DNA from: Anticarsia gemmatalis
Lineage: Eukaryota; Arthropoda; Insecta; Lepidoptera; Erebidae
Direction: 5' to 3'
DNA: 64,000 nucleotides
Assembly (NCBI RefSeq): GCF_050436995.1
Contig: NC_134757.1
Span: 13,176,001-13,240,000, forward strand
Part shown: one piece after another, positions 40,901 to 46,570 of the stretch
Layout: each line of letters opens with the position of its first letter
Numbering within the stretch: the stretch's first letter is position 1
Notes under the pieces: model-generated
Seen by the model: only the letters and a program-made list of their open reading frames with translations
Told to the model about the DNA's origin: nothing
The model's database searches: none
Program-made: the position numbers and the translations under genes

Positions 40901-43900
40901 GGAGTCGTCGGCGGCGCGCGACGACATGGACACCGGCGTCGACCTGTACCTCGCGCCCGACCTCGGCCCGCAGGACGACACCTACTACAAGGTACACATA
41001 CTACACCTCGTATTTACTGCTAATCACTTACATTCTCGGAAGCGAGAACACACACTTACATGTGATTATCGTCTTACATACGACTCTCAGCGTTGAGAAA
41101 TCACAATGTAACGCGTAACGTAACTTAGTGTTACATTTTTGTCGTTGTGTGGTATCAGGTGAGTCCGGAGGTGTGCTCGGTGGCGGCGGGCGAGTGCGCG
41201 CAGTGGAGCGTGTCGCTGGAGGCGCCGCCGCACGCGGAGCGCGCGCCCGACGCCGCGCTGCTGCTGCGCCTGCTGCCGGCGGAGCGCGACCGAGCCGGGT
41301 GAGCGCACGTCACTCGCAGCTCGGCCGCTGTGGCCGCGAATCGTTCGTCGTTAAGCCGTACGTTTGCAGCGACATGTGGTACCGCGACGAGCCGGCCCCG
41401 CAGCCGGTGCGCGTGCGGCACGCGGCGCGCGAGCCGCTGCTCAAGCTCTCCACCGACGAGGTGCGCGTCCACATCTGCGCGCTCGACTTGCCTTGCGGTG
41501 ACTATTTGCGGTAAGCGCTCCAGCTCTCTCTACGCGAACTCGCACCGTGCGAGCGGGCCGCACTGACGGTACTGACGGTACTGACGGTAGTGTCGTGGTG
41601 CAGCGTGCGCAAGCGCTTCCGCGTGCAGAACGTGGGCAACGGGCGCGCGGCGGTGTGCGCGCTCACGCTGGCGCCGTGGTGCGTGCTGCAGGAGGCGGCG
41701 GCGTGCGCTCCCGGCTGCAGCTGCGTGCCGCGCGCGCGCCGTGACCTGCAGCTCGACCTCGACCTGCCGCCGCGGAGCTCCACCGAGGTACGCACCCCGC
41801 CCGCACTCTGACCGCACCGGGGAAATATATTTATGGCTATACTGATATAGGATGATCCGATAGAATCACGCGAGTAATGCGACACGCTTGTATTACGGAC
41901 GTTGTTGAGTGAATCGAGGAGCTACGAGTTTCTTATTTAGAACCTAAGAACCGCCTTAATACAATTTGAATTTCGGCTCCATTAATATTAAAGTACAATT
42001 ACTGAGGCCTCTATAAAGCCACTAACAATTTACACAAATGAGATTACCGCCACGTTCGTAGTTATACAGACGAGCTCGCCTTTCACTCTAGTGATGCTGA
42101 ATGTTCCACACTTTTCATATAATGCGTTCCTTCACTTATTTATAAACATTTGTTCCTAATAATTATGCGATGAATAAGATTATTAAAAAAAAATGTTGGA
42201 CTTGTTTTTGGGAAGTTCTCGCTTATAACTCGAATAGGGAACAAATTAGATTTTGTTATATTATACGAGTATAACAGAAGATTTACTCTAAAGATTTAAG
42301 TCTAACAGACAAAAACGTCCGAAATATGTGAGAAGTAGGGCTTGTTGGCTAGATAGAAATAGTTATATTTACGTAAGTGTGCGTGTGTGCGCGCGTGTGT
42401 AGATGTGCGTGGAGGTGTGCGTGTCGACGCTGGAGGCGTGGCCGGCGGGCGCGGGCGCCGCGTGCTCGCCGCCGCCCTACGAGCCGCGCCGCCGCGCCAC
42501 CACCGCGCTCTCCTTCTACCACCAACAACTGCTACTCACGGTATCCACCTCTGTGCCACACTAACACCCTCAACACAGTAATACCTATCTATGTGACAAT
42601 ATTGAGCTTTACTCTCTCGATTTGACTCTCCTTTGATTAAGAACAATTACACTCTAGCTCGATGAAGATGTTCCAGACAAAAGTATCCTAGTTATTTTTT
42701 AATCCGGGTTTCAAACATGTCAGTGCAAATGTTATCGAAATTCATTAAAATAAATTGTGATAAATCGTACATTCCATTTATAATGGACCAAGATCCCAGA
42801 GCTGCTAGACCTACGTCATTTTAGCAAAGCTGAAATTTTGAGGATTGTTAGTATAAAGGGTCTGTTAAGAGGTATGCACATCCACTACCTTGAAAGCGGG
42901 GCCGTTTCTGAGGTAGCGCGGAGTGAAGGTGCGTAAAAAACGACCCAACCTACGTTATAATAGCAAAGTTGGTTTTCAGATATGTTTTTAATGATATTAT
43001 GTAGAATTAAAATTGACTATTGCCAGACACTTTCCCGGGGCCATTACTTCTGCCAGACGTCTTAAATGTTTCAAAAAATTAGGTAAACTACGTTAAAGTT
43101 ACAAGCGTTAATTTTATATGTTATTTTAGGTACAATTTTAAGACCCTAGGAAAATAGTTATACTGACGGTGGCATCACAGTATATTTTTGCGAATTTGAT
43201 GTTCATCAAACGAAACATCAATTCGTTTGCTAAGAATAGTGACATTCATAACATTAATACCAGAAATAAGCACAAATTAGTAGGTCCCTGCAATAGATTG
43301 CAAAAAGTACACAACTCATTTGCAGGTCTTGGTGTTCGGTTGTATAACAAACTCCCTGGCAGTGTTATGGATCTTCCCCAACTAAAATTTAAAGTAGTTG
43401 TTAAAGATCATCTTATTAAAAGGGGTTATTATAAGGTTGACGATTACTTAATGGATAAGAAAACATGGGATTAGTTAGTTACACGTTCTACACAAATCAA
43501 GATTAAATATCTATATATTTATATATACCTACCTTCATTGAAATGGTGGGCTCCCATGCCAAGGTTCGTCATGCTCACTAAAATGTCATTGCTTGCGGCG
43601 GCGTCGTGTGCCGGGTCACCCCCTTCCCTCTAATATGTGCGAAGAGGGTGATGGCTGGTCCACGCGTCATACTCGTGAACGGGTGCTGCTTAGGGTGACT
43701 GGTCGTCCTGGGTGTGGTGACTGCCATAATTTTAAAGTAACTACGTTTCAATAACTGTACTTCCTTTTCCACAGTATGCTCTTGAAATGCCTCTTATGAT
43801 TTCATTACTTATATTACTATGTGGGTAGATGCTCCCATCATGCTTCCAATACTATTTATATCTTGTTTTTTAGCACCTTAATATATTGATTTAATTTAAT

Positions 43901-45236
43901 TTATGTTATGACCAAAGTGTGTTCGGTAGTGTTGGTAGGTAGCAGCTACTTACATCATCAATGTTTTATACCACCATAAATATTGTTAAAATCATTTGGC
44001 GATTAAAAAGATTGGCCAGGAGTTTCTTGCCAGCTCTTCTCATTGGCCCTACCTTCCGAACTGGCGGTAAATTCACTCTCTGTATCATTGACTATCATAA
44101 GTGTCAGCACTTGACCTAAATGAATAAATGATTTGATTTTGATTTTGATTTTATTTTCAGCTCTGGGATCTTACTCTATAAATTCATACAAACTTTAGCA
44201 TTTGTCATTTAATTAGATTTTGTTGTATTATCAGTGAGATTAGTGGATGTAACGCGGACAGTGACTGGCAGATACATATTATTACGTGGTTACTGTGCAG
44301 ACGTTGCCGCTGACGCTGGACATCGAGTACCCGGTGATCCGCGCGGAGCCCGCGCTCGTGGACTTCGGCTTCGTCACCGACGGAGACTCGCGCAAGACAT
44401 ACATCTCTGTCTCGCACACCAGCCGTATTTACTTCTACTACTACCTCCACGCTTCTGCATTGCATATTAATACGTGCTCTTCCGATATTAGTTGGCTTTC
44501 TTCTCTTAACTACCGTCCCATATGATTAGTCTTTAAGAGAATTTACAATTATTATTGCATTATTTCTTTTTTTTTTTAATGCGTGTTTGGTTTCTGAGTC
44601 AAGTTGTCTCCTATGAAATAATTAGTAGACTTTTAAACTGTCATCACTTTTAAACTTTCGCGTTGCACGTTTAATGTATCTCATTATATTATTCATTAAA
44701 TAATTAGTAGAGCCGGACATTCGAACACCTCGATATTAAGTATTAAGATAACAACATAGTGGCGCATGTGTCGGCAGGCACTGCGACGTTGCAGCTCGCG
44801 GCGCAGTGGGTGGGCTGCGCCGAGTTCGAGCTGTGGCCGCCCTTCCTCGAGGTGGCGGCCGGCGCCAGCGCGCGCCTCTACCTGCAGTACACCGCCGTGT
44901 ACGTATCACAATTATTACGATTCTTTGTCGTCGCCACGTAGCTCGGGGATTAGCGTCACCGCTACGCCGTAGCACACGTACAGAGTAGCTGGTGTTAGTG
45001 GCATTGCACGGCACAGGTGGCGGCGCGGGCCGGCCGAGGGCTGCGTGAACATCAGCGTGTGCAGCGGCGCGGGCGCGGAGCCGCGGCTGGCGGGCGGCGT
45101 GCGCGCGGGCTGGTGCCGCGCCGCCGTGGCCGCGCGCGCCGCTCCCTCGCGCGACCACAAGTGCCGCGCCGCCGCGCACGACCACACCGACGACCACCAC
45201 CTGCTGCCGCCGCGCGCCGCCGCCTACCGCCCCTAG
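3101..45236 (+). CDS. ASH/MSP-domain ciliary protein, DLEC1-like (3' 14 exons)
   Basis: Spliced CDS: 3101-3217, 4836-4940, 18872-19020, 34046-34179, 38290-38381, 40489-40578, 40876-40991, 41159-41298, 41370-41510, 41604-41787, 42403-42540, 44301-44424, 44778-44898, 45017-45236. Every intron is GT-AG and every junction keeps the frame, giving 622 residues and a TAG stop; the first codon is split, so the start lies upstream. The protein shows repeated beta-sandwich segments of the ASH (ASPM-SPD2-Hydin)/PapD-like type: 'ERRLVLRNESVV', 'RTLRVCNTSRCELAV', 'RKRFRVQNVGNG' and 'EPALVDFGFVTDGDSRK', the last being the typical P-x-x-x-DFG-x-V strand. Such proteins (DLEC1/CFAP81, CFAP47, CFAP65, HYDIN, CFAP74) work in motile cilia and sperm flagella. 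DLEC1 is my best guess from overall pattern; the family is firmer than the member. The C-terminus is a His/Asp/Ala-rich tail. Exons are very GC-rich, introns AT-rich. Upstream exons are missing. Confidence 0.72.
3218..4835 (+). other. ASH-gene intron 1
   Basis: AT-rich intron of 1.6 kb. It holds a short GC-rich patch at 3510-3548 and a G/C-rich purine run near 4437-4477 with no open coding frame bounded by splice sites. I see no repeat family here. Confidence 0.5.
4836..4940 (+). CDS. ASH-gene exon b
   Basis: Acceptor TTGATAG ends at 4835 and donor GTGATA starts at 4941. Encodes 'CERRLVLRNESVVTARW' followed by a basic stretch. Phase 1 on both sides, matching exons a and c. The N-terminal half is a typical ASH-domain strand with 'LxNES'. 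Confidence 0.68.
9085..9170 (+). repeat. degenerate SINE/RTE-type 3' tail fragment
   Basis: Words 'GGCCAGCGTAGTTGACTCAA' and a following 'CCTCCCTCAG...GAGAATC' match, with decay, the segment 'GGCCAGCGTGGTGGACTCAA' seen in the better-preserved copy at 24530-24850. Orientation is + here. No head with A/B boxes is visible, so it is a fragment. Confidence 0.4.
11338..11405 (-). repeat. tRNA-like SINE head fragment
   Basis: The minus strand carries GGTTCGACTCC, a box B, inside a short GCGGG/CCCGC stem at about 11340-11358. The rest of a cloverleaf is not convincing and no clear A box or 3' module is seen, so this is a decayed tRNA-derived SINE head or tRNA pseudogene. Confidence 0.32.
11665..11700 (+). 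repeat. SINE 3' end fragment
   Basis: Contains 'CTACACCCGGGTATAAAAAG', nearly the same as the 3' module of the minus-strand SINE at 39778-40045 ('CTACACCTTCGGGTATAAAA'). Only the tail is preserved. Confidence 0.33.
13007..13045 (+). repeat. SINE 3' end fragment
   Basis: 'CTGCCTACCCCTATGGGAAA' followed by AGGCATGATA is the typical closing module of a common lepidopteran tRNA-derived SINE family. The head is missing upstream. Confidence 0.4.
18872..19020 (+). CDS. ASH-gene exon c
   Basis: Acceptor TTGAGCAG ends at 18871; donor GTCTCA starts at 19021. Encodes about 50 residues ending 'VYADCWGLYRDEILIQ', a common closing strand of ASH domains (WGxYxDxL). It completes the split codon from exon b and ends in phase 0. 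GC content is far above the flanking introns. Confidence 0.68.
19021..20247 (+). other. ASH-gene intron 3, proximal part
   Basis: AT-rich intronic sequence between exon c and the inverted-repeat element. I see no exon, RNA gene or recognised repeat. Confidence 0.5.
20471..20614. repeat. long imperfect hairpin inside the TIR element
   Basis: The left arm from GCGCTAAAATAAG through CGCTACAAGAGCTTTTTCG pairs with the right arm CGAAAAAGCTCTTGTAGCG to CTTATTTTAGCGC. An inner stem pairs CGTGGCGCTTA with TTAGCGCCACG around a loop of about 20 nt. The left arm has a small asymmetric bulge near 20485-20498. Confidence 0.7.
21211..21515. repeat. (TTTTA)n pentanucleotide microsatellite, about 61 units
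   Basis: An uninterrupted TTTTA array of roughly 305 bp. It creates a spurious 125-codon frame of repeated FILFY because five is coprime with three. The purity suggests recent expansion or an assembly-sensitive locus. It sits near the middle of the TIR element. Confidence 0.97.
22160..23399 (+). other. ASH-gene intron 3, segment without recognised features
   Basis: AT-rich sequence. The 126-codon frame at 22887-23267 is moderately GC-balanced but shows no domain, no plausible splice partners and no family resemblance, so I do not call it a gene. Confidence 0.45.
23400..23575 (-). repeat. tRNA-derived SINE
   Basis: Read on the minus strand: the head 'TTGACTGCCTGTGTGACGCG' plus GTCGGTAGTGGATGCGACTG carries an A-box-like segment, and GGCTTCGAATAC is the B box about 40 nt later. 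A C/T-rich body follows. The head is shared with the SINEs at 29560-29775 and 39778-40045 (TTGACTGCC...). Confidence 0.6.
24180..24312 (+). repeat. 5'-truncated LINE 3' end with (AAAT)n tail
   Basis: The stretch from CACCTACTTCTTTCAATCTC to TTAAGTCCGCC, ending in about seven AAAT units at 24286-24312, is the reverse complement, with few mismatches, of the 3' end of the large minus-strand LINE at 25500-25576. It is therefore a second, heavily truncated copy of the same family in opposite orientation. Confidence 0.75.
24530..24850 (-). repeat. tRNA-derived SINE with RTE/BovB-like tail
   Basis: On the minus strand the head TAGCCGAGTGGTATAAGTGG is a clear A box and CAGGTTCGAACCT a B box. The body includes 'TCCAACGGTGAAGGAAAACA' and 'GGCCAGCGTGGTGGACTCAA', and it ends with GCCCAGCAGTGGGA and a TTAAATAAAT tail. 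This module is very common in Lepidoptera. It inserted 3' to the truncated LINE copy in intron 3. Confidence 0.7.
24851..25451 (+). other. intronic segment between SINE and LINE
   Basis: AT-rich and without recognisable genes or repeat families. Confidence 0.45.
25743..25806. repeat. perfect 28-bp-arm palindrome in LINE 3' UTR
   Basis: Bases 25743-25770 and 25779-25806 are exact reverse complements around an 8-nt spacer. The right arm's motif TAGTTTATAGTATGTTTTT occurs again at about 25840-25858, followed by TA-dinucleotide runs up to 25910. Confidence 0.9.
25925..28642 (-). CDS. LINE ORF2: endonuclease (partial) and reverse transcriptase
   Basis: 905-codon open frame. The first ~190 residues are the rest of an apurinic-type endonuclease: 'RRGGGVAIYLRSDL', 'IIMGDLNTNL', 'WLDLMITS', then GFSHHDLIYL, where SDH is usual. 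A basic linker (about residues 240-310) with 'RRDRAFAKFRRDRCDDNWVQ' follows. The RT domain (about 390-660) shows 'QSGFRPGHSTTSALLKV', 'ALVDFSNAFNTVSHDIL', 'GVPQGGILSPLLFSIFINLL' and the catalytic 'YHLYADDLQLYAQ'. The C-terminal part has 'LRWLPIRERRNLRAL' and 'LWNALPLEIR', usual for CR1/jockey-clade elements. The nominal first codon is GTG and is not a true start; the endonuclease continues upstream in another frame (28643-28802). The absence of stops over 2.7 kb implies recent insertion. Its reverse transcriptase would copy its own RNA by target-primed integration; whether this copy can do so is doubtful. Confidence 0.92.
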   Translation of the reverse strand: MAQTSSTLNFLPLPGFILIRNDRIDRRGGGVAIYLRSDLSYHIVASSCPNYSASAEFLFLEVWVKGANILLGVVYCPPSIDYFSSIELVLESLGSAYSHHIIMGDLNTNLLSPSSLRSCKLLDIIESASLHVLPLNATHHNTEGDDTWLDLMITSAPTLVSFLGQCPAPGFSHHDLIYLSYTLKPPKSPPKVLYRRCFGRMDVGKLCKDAAAVEWEQLTSAPTIDDKIEIFNTAVTRLYDVHAPIRRVRRKRPPAPWMTEGVRIAMRRRDRAFAKFRRDRCDDNWVQFKVARNRCNQMVRNAKRRHILSNLSSSSPADIWRFLGTLGIGKDRSNVPQCTVGLDDINIHFTSTVPLDHQTTCNTVSSVNNLPRHNYDPFCFAPVTPEDIKKVILSIKSNAVGADDVSRHMIVTVLDHLLPAISHIINFSLTSGSFPSLWRKAYIIPLPKIPNPSSPAHFRPLLILPFLSKVLEACVHKQLTQFVLNNNLLNPLQSGFRPGHSTTSALLKVTGDIRAGMEDTKVTVVALVDFSNAFNTVSHDILLSILRHLNISSGALNWFSSYLKGRQQSVHIGDLSASWRELDSGVPQGGILSPLLFSIFINLLTENLQGAYHLYADDLQLYAQGTVEGIASVVGMINSDLEHIKCWSRKFGLAVNPDKCQAIVVGSHRSISRLGHVSVPPVVFDGSIIELTPTVKDLGLYLDSTLSWTAQVSNVCKRVTGILRALYRLKNFLPSTTKAMLVQTLIFPLIDYGDVCYFDLNADLLNKLDRLLNNCIRFIFNLRKYDHISTYRSQLRWLPIRERRNLRALTTLFSFLTSSTPPAYLTPYFQYLCDNHNRNLRSSNNLLLLCPSHTSGFVNSSFPVQSVLLWNALPLEIRMSTNRLTFKSKVRDLLLKQVAETSHLS
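28643..28802 (-). pseudogene. LINE endonuclease N-terminal piece, frameshifted
   Basis: In the other minus-strand frame the sequence reads 'NVCHINAQSVPSHYNDLQEA' and then 'VLISETWLKPHL', the conserved start of APE-type LINE endonucleases (N-A-Q-S and S-E-T-W-L). An in-frame TAG lies just upstream. The frame changes by one base near the G-run at 28601-28609 before the downstream LPGF motif, so this copy is broken or carries a homopolymer sequencing error. Confidence 0.75.
28803..29340 (+). other. intronic segment after the LINE
   Basis: AT-rich with a short CG-rich patch at 29035-29160. No gene or repeat family recognised. Confidence 0.45.
29341..29535 (+). mobile_element. Helitron-like non-autonomous fragment (tentative)
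   Basis: Begins TCTATCTATATCTATACATT, contains 'AAAACTCGAGAACGGCTGGA' typical of a dispersed lepidopteran repeat, and ends with an AGCGG/CCGCT hairpin directly before CTAG (29532-29535). TC start, terminal hairpin and CTAR end are the Helitron signature. The flanking A/T target pattern is not clean and the family is not certain. Confidence 0.42.
29560..29775 (-). repeat. tRNA-derived SINE
   Basis: Minus strand: the head TTGACTGCCGCTATGGTGCG has an A-box-like segment, followed about 40 nt later by GGGTTCCATCCCC, a B box with one substitution. The body includes 'CCCGTAATATAGCAATAGAC' and 'TGTTACATGGAACTAACATT', as in related copies. Confidence 0.55.
29776..34045 (+). other. ASH-gene intron 3, distal part
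   Basis: About 4.3 kb of intron with no recognised exon. It has short GC-rich patches (30618-30690), short tandem runs (GCGTCGCCTC x3 at about 30928-30956, GTGACGTGC x3 near 32293-32321, AGTCGCCCGC x3 near 33062-33090), and four TGACGTCA palindromes between 31647 and 32097. Confidence 0.5.
31647..32097. promoter_or_regulatory. cluster of four CRE palindromes (TGACGTCA)
   Basis: Perfect TGACGTCA at 31647-31654, 31667-31674, 32030-32037 and 32090-32097. The first two lie in a 20-bp tandem repeat (AACACATGACGTCAC...). TGACGTCA is the binding site of CREB/ATF bZIP factors. The cluster is intronic in the ASH gene. Function is inferred from motif density only. Confidence 0.4.
34046..34179 (+). CDS. 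ASH-gene exon d
   Basis: Acceptor GTGCGCAG ends at 34045; donor GTGAGC starts at 34180. Encodes 'VEDVEPIVLQVWVQAVGAPL' and then a low-complexity Ala/Pro/Leu stretch. Starts in phase 0 and ends in phase 2 (split Trp codon), matching exon e. Confidence 0.68.
34266..34308. repeat. perfect 20-bp stem hairpin
   Basis: ATTAAACAACAGTTATAACG at 34266-34285 is followed by AAA and its exact reverse complement at 34289-34308. It lies 86 nt downstream of exon d. Loop length and perfect pairing do not resemble a microRNA precursor. Confidence 0.85.
37800..37978 (-). repeat. tRNA-derived SINE
   Basis: Minus strand: TTTGGCGCAGTGGTTTAAGC is a very clear A box, and GGTGGGTTCGAATCCCACC a complete T-arm with B box. 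The body contains 'TGTGATGAACACGAGTATTT', 'CCTGGATGTTTATGTATC' and ends with TATACAGGGTGTCCCAAAA. A 14-T run at about 37735-37749 could be its A-rich tail. It would be mistaken for a tRNA by box search, but the acceptor stem does not close. Confidence 0.68.
38290..38381 (+). CDS. ASH-gene exon e
   Basis: Acceptor TGTGCAG ends at 38289. Encodes 'LTSSDARRTLRVCNTSRC' then 'ELAVHAYLTLTH', a standard ASH strand with 'RTLRVCNTS'. The donor GTTACT at 38382 is weak but is the one that keeps phase with exon f. Confidence 0.63.
39058..39190 (-). repeat. CR1-like LINE 3' UTR fragment
   Basis: Minus strand reads GAGTTTCTTGCCGTTTTTTC, then AAACGGTGGTAGATAAAAAA, and ends in repeated GACTTTGACTT. It resembles the 3' UTR of the + strand LINE remnant at 43145-44160 (GAGTTTCTTGCCAGCTCTTC and GAACTGGCGGTAAATTC), so it is a related family. 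Confidence 0.62.
39319..39527. repeat. 19-bp minisatellite, 11 units
   Basis: Eleven head-to-tail copies of GGTACTATGTCTGGAATCC with exact 19-bp spacing. Central copies are identical; first, second, third, fourth and the last two carry single or few substitutions. Because 19 is not a multiple of three, all three + frames stay open across it and give the same repeating peptide shifted. Confidence 0.97.
39778..40045 (-). repeat. tRNA-derived SINE, nearly full length
   Basis: Minus strand: head 'TTGACTGCCTCTGTGGCACT' with A-box-like GTGGCACTGTCGTTAGTG, B box GCGTTCGATTCCCGG, body 'GTATGGCAACAGGCTCGCCT' and 'TTACATGGGAGTTAGATTGT', and 3' module 'CTACACCTTCGGGTATAAAA' followed by AGCGTG. This is the best-preserved copy of the family whose tails also occur near 11665 and 13007. 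Confidence 0.68.
40489..40578 (+). CDS. ASH-gene exon f
   Basis: Acceptor TGTTACAG ends at 40488; donor GTATAC starts at 40579. Encodes 'RAQDALPFRVYLRLFDVPP' followed by a Cys-containing end. Phases 1 and 1 fit exons e and g. Confidence 0.63.
40876..40991 (+). CDS. ASH-gene exon g
   Basis: Acceptor GTGTACAG ends at 40875; donor GTACAC starts at 40992. Encodes an acidic Ser/Glu-rich linker then 'DTGVDLYLAPDLGPQDDTYY'. Ends in phase 0. Confidence 0.68.
41159..41298 (+). CDS. ASH-gene exon h
   Basis: Acceptor TATCAG ends at 41158; donor GTGAGC starts at 41299. Encodes 'VSPEVCSVAAGECAQWSVSL' then an Ala/Leu-rich part 'DAALLLRLLPAERDRAG'. The pattern of a residue group marking 'V.P..C.V..GE...W.V.L' is typical of the rising edge of an ASH domain. 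Confidence 0.7.
41370..41510 (+). CDS. ASH-gene exon i
   Basis: Acceptor TTTGCAG ends at 41369; donor GTAAGC starts at 41511. Encodes 'MWYRDEPAPQPVRVRHAARE' and ends 'VHICALDLPCGDYLR'. Phases fit h and j. The following intron is only 93 bp and carries a TACTGACGG triplet repeat. Confidence 0.7.
41604..41787 (+). CDS. ASH-gene exon j
   Basis: Acceptor GTGCAG ends at 41603; donor GTACGC starts at 41788. Encodes 'RKRFRVQNVGNGRAAVCALT' (ASH strand with 'FRVQNVGN'), then a Cys-rich stretch and 'DLQLDLDLPPRSSTE'. Ends in phase 0. Confidence 0.72.
41788..42402 (+). other. ASH-gene intron 10
   Basis: 615 bp, AT-rich, nothing recognised; a short GT-rich run precedes the acceptor. Confidence 0.5.
42403..42540 (+). 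CDS. ASH-gene exon k
   Basis: Acceptor GTGTGTAG ends at 42402; donor GTATCC starts at 42541. Encodes 'MCVEVCVSTLEAWPAGAGAA' to 'RRATTALSFYHQQLLLT'. Exactly 46 codons, phase 0 at both ends. Confidence 0.68.
42541..44300 (+). other. ASH-gene intron 11
   Basis: 1.76 kb, more than half of it LINE-derived (43145-44160). The first 600 bp is AT-rich and unassigned. Confidence 0.5.
43145..44160 (+). mobile_element. CR1-like LINE 3' remnant
   Basis: Same orientation as the gene. A truncated ORF2 C-terminus (about 43145-43474) reads 'ILTVASQYIFANLMFIKRN', 'NINTRNKHKLVGPCNRLQKV' and 'GVRLYNKLPGSVMDLPQLKF', the usual end of CR1-type RT proteins, and stops at 43474. A 3' UTR follows with GAGTTTCTTGCCAGCTCTTC and a closing (TTTTGA)n run at about 44131-44158. 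A GC-rich block at 43545-43735 is compositionally different and may be part of the UTR or a separate insertion. The RT catalytic core is missing. Confidence 0.7.
44301..44424 (+). CDS. ASH-gene exon l
   Basis: Acceptor CTGTGCAG ends at 44300; donor GTATTT starts at 44425. Encodes 'TLPLTLDIEYPVIRAEPALV' followed by DFGFVTDGDSRKTYISV. This is the clearest ASH signature in the gene: a proline then DFG and V, then a charged turn, then an aromatic/aliphatic strand. Confidence 0.78.
44425..44777 (+). other. ASH-gene intron 12
   Basis: 353 bp, AT-rich, with a T-run near 44568-44578. Nothing recognised. Confidence 0.5.
44778..44898 (+). CDS. ASH-gene exon m
   Basis: Acceptor GTCGGCAG ends at 44777. 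Encodes 'TATLQLAAQWVGCAEFELWP' then 'EVAAGASARLYLQYTAV'. Of two overlapping GT donors I chose GTACGT at 44899 because only it keeps frame with exon n. Confidence 0.72.
45017..45236 (+). CDS. ASH-gene last exon n
   Basis: Acceptor GGCACAG ends at 45016. Encodes 'WRRGPAEGCVNISVCSGAGA' and a low-complexity Ala/His/Asp tail with 'HDHTDDHHLLPPRAAAY', ending at TAG 45234-45236. A 171-codon antisense frame across this exon is a by-product of its GC richness. Confidence 0.72.
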
Positions 45237-45434
45237 CACCCTCTCATACACCTGCCGAATGTACTAATATTTCCTATAGATTAAAAACGAACATATTAAA
45301 CCGCGTTTTCTTTCCGTTTCAATTTTGTTCCCTTTTATTGATACGAATCGATTATATAATATATAACACAATTTATACGATACGATACGATTCTCGAAGA
45401 TCTAAATTTAATAAAATTTATAATATCAGTTTTC

Positions 45435-45440
45435 AATAAA
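45435..45440 (+). terminator. poly(A) signal AATAAA
   Basis: AATAAA lies 199 nt after the ASH-gene stop in an AT-rich 3' UTR. An ATAAAA at about 45411 is a weaker alternative. Confidence 0.55.
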
Positions 45441-46205
45441 CAAAAATGTTCAGGTTGAGTACTCGGTTGGCACTGGTTGCTAGTTGCTAGCATTATCAAC
45501 ATTGGTGTTGGTATAAGCTCATCTCATTTCAGGCATGTGTCGTTCAGTGTCGCGTTTTACATCGATCAATTGGTGTACAAGTTGTGACTGGACTGCTGAC
45601 ATGGTCTACTCCATTATGTATCATTATATATCGTAACGTCGTTTTATTTATTAAATATCCGTCACTCAAGGAATATCGCCTCGTACATTTTGCATCGAAA
45701 ACGAATATTGAAAATGGACGTAAAATCATCTCTTTTCCGATACAACTTTAATACAATTTAAATATCATCGGTCCGTCCGTCGCTCCGTCCGCTACATCGC
45801 ATATTGAATTGCAACGATCGCGTGATGTTATACGTGGCAATCATGTATACGCGCTCATTTACACTGCTGTTGATGTCAATTGATACTATAATGTATCAGG
45901 TATATACACGTACTATGTTGGTATCATGTATTCAAGTGATCACATCACTGGCTCGCTCACAACGCAATAACATGAGCTTATACCTCTCATAGCTGTTACA
46001 CATCAAGTCATTACGTCGTCATTTTTACTTAACTTCTTCCACATCTGCAGTATGTATAAGCATTAACAGCTACAAATATATATTCGTTGGTAAAAATTGC
46101 TTAGAGTGTCTTAAACGCGATGATGAGAATTTAAAGGCTTATATATAGCTTACTACTTTTTACTCGCGACTTCGTCCGCCACCTGAATTTTATTATATTT
46201 ATATA
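45441..46205. other. intergenic
   Basis: AT-rich sequence between the ASH-gene end and the inverted-repeat element. Short GGTCCGTCCGTCGCTCCGTC repeat at about 45770-45789. No gene recognised. Confidence 0.5.
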
Positions 46206-46469
46206 TGTTACTGTAAAAGCCCGAACTATGTTAAATCCTAAGATTTTCCGGTAAGACCTAAGATTTACCAACTCTCAATGGTAAAAGTCCGAACAAGCCA
46301 GAGTTTAAAAACTATGTAACGATATGTTACTGTAAAAGCCCGAACGGTGGTAAATCCTGAGATTTTCCGGTATAACCTGAGATTTACCAACTCGCAATGG
46401 TAAAAGTCGGAACAATTCTTTTATTTCGAACTTTTACCTATATTCACTTGATGATGTCGAGATGTCGCC

Positions 46470-46492
46470 GGAGCCCCGCTTCGCGGGGCTCC
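46470..46492. repeat. GC hairpin in element block B
   Basis: GGAGCCCCG, then CTTCG, then CGGGGCTCC: a 9-10-bp stem. The inverted copy near 46972-46994 has one change in the stem (GAGCCTCGC on its own strand). Confidence 0.85.
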
Positions 46493-46524
46493 TCCTTCTG
46501 GGTGGTTAAAAAAAAATAACCACG

Positions 46525-46570
46525 AAGGCTAAGGTGGGAGCTTCGCTTCGCTCGCTCCCACCTTAGCCTT
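46525..46570. repeat. insertion-specific hairpin in left block B
   Basis: AAGGCTAAGGTGGGAGC pairs with GCTCCCACCTTAGCCTT around CTTCGCTTCGCT. Absent from the partner copy, where AAGGCTAAGG runs straight into TTCTAACCT. Confidence 0.85.

Noticed and set aside
44301..44424. HYDIN assignment for the ASH gene
   Set aside because: The protein ends soon after this domain and the window part is short; HYDIN is far longer. A DLEC1-like member seems better, but this is not proven.
44736..45251. 171-codon antisense frame
   Set aside because: Shadow of the GC-rich last ASH-gene exons; the + strand has in-phase exons and ASH motifs.
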